Shown here piece by piece: positions 60,497-64,000 of a stretch of 64,000 nt of DNA. This stretch comes from Klebsiella huaxiensis (GTDB taxonomy: Bacteria; Pseudomonadota; Gammaproteobacteria; Enterobacterales; Enterobacteriaceae): contig NZ_CP036175.1 of assembly GCF_003261575.2 (NCBI RefSeq), positions 4,092,001-4,156,000 on the forward strand, read 5' to 3'. The number at the start of each line of letters is the position of its first letter. The stretch's first letter is position 1. The notes beneath the pieces were generated by a model. The model had not been told where the DNA came from. It did not search any database and saw only the letters and a list, made by a program, of their open reading frames with translations. Position numbers and translations under genes: made by a program.

Positions 60497-62137
60497 TTAT
60501 GCGTTTTTCAGCACTTCGCTGACAATCTCCACCGCTTCTTTCTCAATCTGCTGACGGTGCTCAGCGCCAAGGAAGCTTTCACAGTAGATTTTGTAAGCGT
60601 CTTCAGTACCTGACGGACGCGCAGCAAACCAGCCGTTCTCGGTCATCACCTTCAGACCGCCAATTGCCGCACCGTTGCCCGGAGCCGCGGTCAGACGCGC
60701 GGTAATCGGGTCACCGGCCAGCGTGCTGGCGCTTACCATTTCCGGAGAGAGCTTAGACAGCGCTGTTTTCTGGGCAGAAGTTGCTGAAGCCTGCAGACGG
60801 TTGTAGCTTGGCGCGCCGAAACGTGCTGCCAGTTCATCATAGTGCTGCTGCGGGTTTTTCCCGGTCACCGCGGTGATTTCCGCCGCCAGCAGGCACATGA
60901 TGATGCCGTCTTTGTCGGTAGACCATGGCGTGCCGTCGAAACGCAGGAACGAAGCGCCCGCGCTCTCTTCGCCGCCGAAGCCGAAGCTACCGTCGAACAG
61001 ACCATCAACGAACCATTTAAAACCAACCGGTACTTCCACCAGCTTGCGGCCTAAGTCATTCACAACGCGGTCGATCATTGCCGAGGAGACCAGAGTCTTA
61101 CCGACAGCAACATCTTTGCCCCACTGCGGGCGATGCTGGAACAGGTAGTTAATCGCCACCGCCAGGTAGTGGTTCGGATTCATTAACCCGGCTGGCGTCA
61201 CGATACCGTGGCGGTCGTAATCCGGGTCGTTAGCGAAGGCCAGGTCGAACTTGTCGCGCAGCGCCAGCAGGCCCGCCATGGCGCACTCGGAGGAGCAGTC
61301 CATGCGGATCGCGCCGTCTTTATCGAGGTGCATAAAGCGGAAAGTCTGATCGACATTATCGTTAACGATAGTCAGGTTCAGCTTGTAGTACTCAGCAATG
61401 CGTTTCCAGTACTCAATACCGGAGCCGCCAAGCGGATCAACACCCAGCGTCAGGCCCGCTTTCTGGATAGCCGCCATATCGACGATATCCGCCAGCCCTT
61501 CGATAAACGGCTGTACTAAATCCTGCTCTTTCACATGACCTGAGGCCAGCGCCGCATCAAGAGAAATACGCTTCACGCCCTGCAGACCAGCAGCCAGCAG
61601 TTCGTTAGCGCGGTTTTCGACAACTTTGGTCACGTTGGTATCAGCCGGGCCACCGTTCGGCGGATTGTACTTGATACCACCGTCTTCCGGCGGGTTATGG
61701 GACGGAGTGATGACGATGCCGTCAGCCTGTGGGCCGCCTTTCTTGTTGTGCACCAGAATCGCATTAGAAATCGCCGGCGTCGGGGTGAAACCGTTATTTT
61801 CCTGAACGATGACATCAACACCGTTCGCCGCCAGCACTTCCAGTACAGAAATGAAAGCGGGTTCGGATAGTGCATGGGTGTCCTTCCCGACGTAGCATGG
61901 GCCGGTGATCCCGTTCTTTGCGCGGTCTTCAGCAATTGCCTGGGCAATCGCCAGAATATGCTGCTCGTTGAAGTTGTGGCGCGCTGCGCTGCCGCGATGG
62001 CCGGAGGTACCAAACTTCACCGCATGTTCCGCATTGCCCACTTCTGGCTTCAGCACATAGTACTGGGCGGTCAGCTGGGCGACGTTAATCAAATCACTCT
62101 GTTGCGCAGGTTGACCTGCGCGCTTATCGATTGCCAT
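60497..62137 (-). CDS. pgm: Phosphoglucomutase
   Basis: Pgm, 546 residues as in E. coli, interconverts glucose 1-phosphate and glucose 6-phosphate for glycogen, trehalose and UDP-glucose metabolism. The phosphoserine loop is VITPSHNPPEDGGIKYNPPN (about 141-160), the metal loop is AFANDPDYDRHGIV (about 299-312), the sugar-specificity loop is FGGEESAGASFL and the phosphate-binding loop is ARPSGTEDAYKIYCES near the end. An upstream extension of seven codons exists; ATG 62137 matches the E. coli start MAI. It follows seqA by 32 bases. Confidence 0.98.
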   Translation of the reverse strand: MAIDKRAGQPAQQSDLINVAQLTAQYYVLKPEVGNAEHAVKFGTSGHRGSAARHNFNEQHILAIAQAIAEDRAKNGITGPCYVGKDTHALSEPAFISVLEVLAANGVDVIVQENNGFTPTPAISNAILVHNKKGGPQADGIVITPSHNPPEDGGIKYNPPNGGPADTNVTKVVENRANELLAAGLQGVKRISLDAALASGHVKEQDLVQPFIEGLADIVDMAAIQKAGLTLGVDPLGGSGIEYWKRIAEYYKLNLTIVNDNVDQTFRFMHLDKDGAIRMDCSSECAMAGLLALRDKFDLAFANDPDYDRHGIVTPAGLMNPNHYLAVAINYLFQHRPQWGKDVAVGKTLVSSAMIDRVVNDLGRKLVEVPVGFKWFVDGLFDGSFGFGGEESAGASFLRFDGTPWSTDKDGIIMCLLAAEITAVTGKNPQQHYDELAARFGAPSYNRLQASATSAQKTALSKLSPEMVSASTLAGDPITARLTAAPGNGAAIGGLKVMTENGWFAARPSGTEDAYKIYCESFLGAEHRQQIEKEAVEIVSEVLKNA

Positions 62138-62169
62138 TGCCTGATCCTTCTGGTGCAAAAGTTAAATGA

Positions 62170-62718
62170 CTAGATCGTACCGCAAACCTTTTCGATCAAT
62201 TCAGCAGGGAACTGCATTGACTGCATGATATGTTCAATCATGCTGCATTTGCGGCCGGTATTGGTATTTGTAATAACCCACCACGGCGTGCCCGGAACCT
62301 GCTTAGGTTTTGTCTGATTACCATTTTTCTGTAGCGTCCGCTCATCTTCAGCGAAATAGACGCGAGTGCGCCCATGCAGAGACTCGGTCGCCTCGGCAAA
62401 CGCTTTACTGTCTAAGGAATAGAGGGTAGTCAGAACCAGCATGAAACGGTTTACCGCGCGTTTTTGTTCGGCGTACTCATCAGATAGCAGCAGCTCGCGC
62501 ATGGCGCGGACTTTATCCTTCAGAGGATTGGCGGGTTTCACTTCAACGACAGGCGTTGGCGCCGGAGCCGGAACGACTTTCGCTACCGGTGCGGCAGGCT
62601 GGGAAACGGCGGAAAACTTCAACATGCGCCGTAAAATGTCGGATGCACTCTCGCCAATATGCTTGGTGTGGCTGGCAATATAGCTATAGAGTTCATCATC
62701 AACTTCAATTGTTTTCAT
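62170..62718 (-). CDS. seqA: Negative modulator of replication initiation SeqA
   Basis: SeqA, 182 residues, binds hemimethylated GATC pairs and delays re-initiation at oriC. The N-terminal ribbon-helix-helix-like oligomerisation domain is MKTIEVDDELYSYIASHTKH plus IGESASDILRRML. A Pro/Ala-rich linker (about 45-70, PAPAPTPVVEVKP) differs from E. coli, and the DNA-binding domain has TRVYFAEDERTLQKNGNQTK and ITNTNTGRKCSMIEHIMQSM. The frame is open upstream, but ATG 62718 is the family start. It forms an operon with pgm. Confidence 0.98.
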   Translation of the reverse strand: MKTIEVDDELYSYIASHTKHIGESASDILRRMLKFSAVSQPAAPVAKVVPAPAPTPVVEVKPANPLKDKVRAMRELLLSDEYAEQKRAVNRFMLVLTTLYSLDSKAFAEATESLHGRTRVYFAEDERTLQKNGNQTKPKQVPGTPWWVITNTNTGRKCSMIEHIMQSMQFPAELIEKVCGTI

Positions 62719-62901
62719 CTTAATCCAGTACGATATCTTTTCTGAATACAAGTTGTCGGGATTATAAGGACAAATCCCAACCGCGGATAGCGTCAAACCA
62801 GGATGGCGGTAAAACTCGGAAATCTTCCGGGTCTTGCAGCCGGATGGCAGAATGTCCAACATAATACCCTAACCCGACGGAGCGAAAAAAAGAACTTTGC
62901 C

Positions 62902-63675
62902 ATGAAATTAAATAGCCGAGCGCAATCTGCACAGAATCCGCACAATAATCCCCCTATCGTCCTGGTCCATGGCCTTTTTGGCAGTCTGGATAACCTTGGG
63001 ATCCTCGCCCGCGATCTGGTCGCTGACTACGATATTTTACAGGTCGATATGCGAAATCACGGTCTTTCCCCGCGCGCGCCAGAGATGACCTATGCCGCGA
63101 TGGCTCAGGATTTGATTGATACTCTCAATGAATACCAAATAGAAAAAGCGACCTTTATTGGTCACTCAATGGGCGGTAAGGCGGTCATGGCGCTGAGCGC
63201 AATGGCCCCGGAGCGCATCGCTGGCCTGGTTGCGATTGATATTGCCCCTGTGGATTATCACGTTCGTCGCCATGATGAAATCTTCGCCGCCATCAATGCC
63301 GTGACCGACGCGGGTGCCGCAACGCGTCAACAGGCGGCAGCGGTGATGCGCGAACACCTCAATGAAGAAGGCGTGATTCAGTTTCTGCTGAAATCCTTTG
63401 TGGAAGGTCAGTGGCGGTTTAACGTGCCGGTATTGTGGGAGCAATATGACAATATCGTCGGCTGGCAAACCATCCCCGCCTGGCCGCATCCGGCGCAATT
63501 TATCCCCGGCGGTAACTCACCCTACGTAACCGATGCCTACCGTGAGGCTCTGCTGGCTCAATTCCCCCAGGCACGGGCCCATGTGATTGCCGGAGCCGGA
63601 CATTGGGTACATGCAGAAAAACCAGAGGCCGTTTTACGGGCTATACGCCGTTATTTGACCTCCATAGCCGCGTAA
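62902..63675 (+). CDS. ybfF: Alpha/beta-hydrolase YbfF (acyl-CoA esterase)
   Basis: YbfF, 257 residues (E. coli 254), is a small alpha/beta-hydrolase with esterase/thioesterase activity on acyl substrates. The oxyanion-side motif is VLVHGLFGSLDNLG (about 19-32), the nucleophile elbow is IGHSMGGKAVM (Ser about 89), and the catalytic histidine is in GAGHWVHAEKP near the C-terminus. The frame is open 33 codons upstream; ATG 62902 gives the E. coli start MKLN. It is divergent from seqA and precedes ybfE. Confidence 0.96.
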   Translation: MKLNSRAQSAQNPHNNPPIVLVHGLFGSLDNLGILARDLVADYDILQVDMRNHGLSPRAPEMTYAAMAQDLIDTLNEYQIEKATFIGHSMGGKAVMALSAMAPERIAGLVAIDIAPVDYHVRRHDEIFAAINAVTDAGAATRQQAAAVMREHLNEEGVIQFLLKSFVEGQWRFNVPVLWEQYDNIVGWQTIPAWPHPAQFIPGGNSPYVTDAYREALLAQFPQARAHVIAGAGHWVHAEKPEAVLRAIRRYLTSIAA

Positions 63676-63808
63676 CTGGCTAAAATCTGCCCGACCGCGC
63701 GGCAGAATGCCCGTGGTCGTTGGCGCAGCCCCTCGCCTGATGTATTATGGCGGGCTATCTGCGTCGGCTATGCCCGACAGCTTGTTTCCCCCGAAGTCAC
63801 TCTGAATC

Positions 63809-64000
63809 ATGGCAAAAGAACAAACGGACCGTACGACATTAGATTTGTTCGCAACCGAGCGTCGGCCGGGTAGACCGAAAACCAATCCGCTTTCACGCGA
63901 CGAACAGCTGCGTATCAACAAACGCAATCAGCTCAAGCGCGATAAAGTTCGCGGTTTGAAGCGCGTTGAGCTGAAGCTCAATGCCGATGCGGTTGATGCG
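63809..64000 (+). CDS. ybfE: YbfE, LexA-regulated small protein (5' part)
   Basis: The first 64 codons are present before the window ends. They read MAKEQTDRTTLDLFATERRP followed by GRPKTNPLSRDEQLRINKRN, then QLKRDKVRGLKRVELKLNAD, matching E. coli YbfE (about 97 residues), a LexA-controlled protein of ribbon-helix-helix type with unknown targets. I do not see a good LexA box in the 133 bp before it. The gene is cut by the window edge, not damaged. Confidence 0.93.
   Translation, partial: MAKEQTDRTTLDLFATERRPGRPKTNPLSRDEQLRINKRNQLKRDKVRGLKRVELKLNADAVDA

Noticed and set aside
63690..63711. Stem TCTGCC/GGCAGA after ybfF as a terminator
   Set aside because: The stem is only six pairs with a long loop, and on the + strand it is not followed by T, so it cannot be supported.
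63676..63808. LexA box before ybfE
   Set aside because: E. coli ybfE is reported as LexA-controlled, but I could not find a CTG-N10-CAG match in this gap.

Overview
The window reads as ordinary chromosomal DNA from a gamma-proteobacterium of the family Enterobacteriaceae, most likely a Citrobacter close to C. amalonaticus. The reasons are near-identity to remembered E. coli core proteins (SucABCD, SdhCDAB, GltA, Nei, KdpFABCDE, Pgm, SeqA), ERIC and REP/BIME repeats, and a methylaspartate ammonia-lyase that closely follows the remembered C. amalonaticus enzyme, including its H194 and K331 active-site positions. The species call is inference. I see no prophage, IS element, CRISPR array, rRNA or tRNA.

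Region 1 (1-10889, + strand) is a glutamine/glutamate fermentation island. It holds glutamate mutase (glmS end, glmL, glmE), methylaspartate ammonia-lyase (mal), an AtuA-family protein with a DUF4387 partner of unknown role, a GltP/DctA-type symporter, an exported glutaminase, a class I fumarase of mesaconase (FumD) type and a second cob(I)alamin adenosyltransferase. Together these would take glutamine to glutamate, 3-methylaspartate, mesaconate and citramalate; no citramalate-cleaving enzyme is visible. A LysR gene and a short PocR/AraC-like gene follow on the - strand (11053-13024).

Region 2 (13304-20254, + strand) is a tightly packed eight-gene catabolic operon behind a 14-bp-arm palindrome. 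It encodes OtnK-, OtnC- and OtnI-like four-carbon acid-sugar enzymes, a DeoR repressor, a beta-keto acid cleavage enzyme (BKACE), a long BASS-family transporter, a GlcG-like protein and a single-cysteine Asp/Glu-racemase relative. No tetronate dehydrogenase is present, so the pathway does not match the described tetronate routes. It is my best candidate for an undescribed system.

Region 3 (20172-32259) is the TCA block sdhCDAB-sucABCD (- strand) with divergent gltA (+). ERIC elements sit in the sdhC leader, between sdhB and sucA, and directly against the sucD stop codon; a fourth lies in region 1.

Region 4 (32290-38655, - strand) is ybgI-pxpB-pxpC-pxpA-DUF969-DUF979-pcp-nei, a complete-looking pyroglutamate salvage module: release by Pcp, possible transport by DUF969/DUF979, and ring opening to glutamate by PxpABC. 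Region 5 (38926-50836) holds dtpD (+), phrB, ybgA and ybfA (-), then the potassium operon kdpFABCDE (+).

Region 6 (50875-59684, - strand) is an accessory pentulose/polyol operon: DeoR regulator, zinc polyol dehydrogenase, ribose-type ABC transporter, LyxK-like kinase, UlaE-like 3-epimerase and AraD/UlaF-like 4-epimerase. The products would lead to D-xylulose 5-phosphate. It occupies the place where E. coli K-12 has speF-potE. The window closes with a small membrane protein, pgm and seqA (-), then ybfF and the start of ybfE (+).
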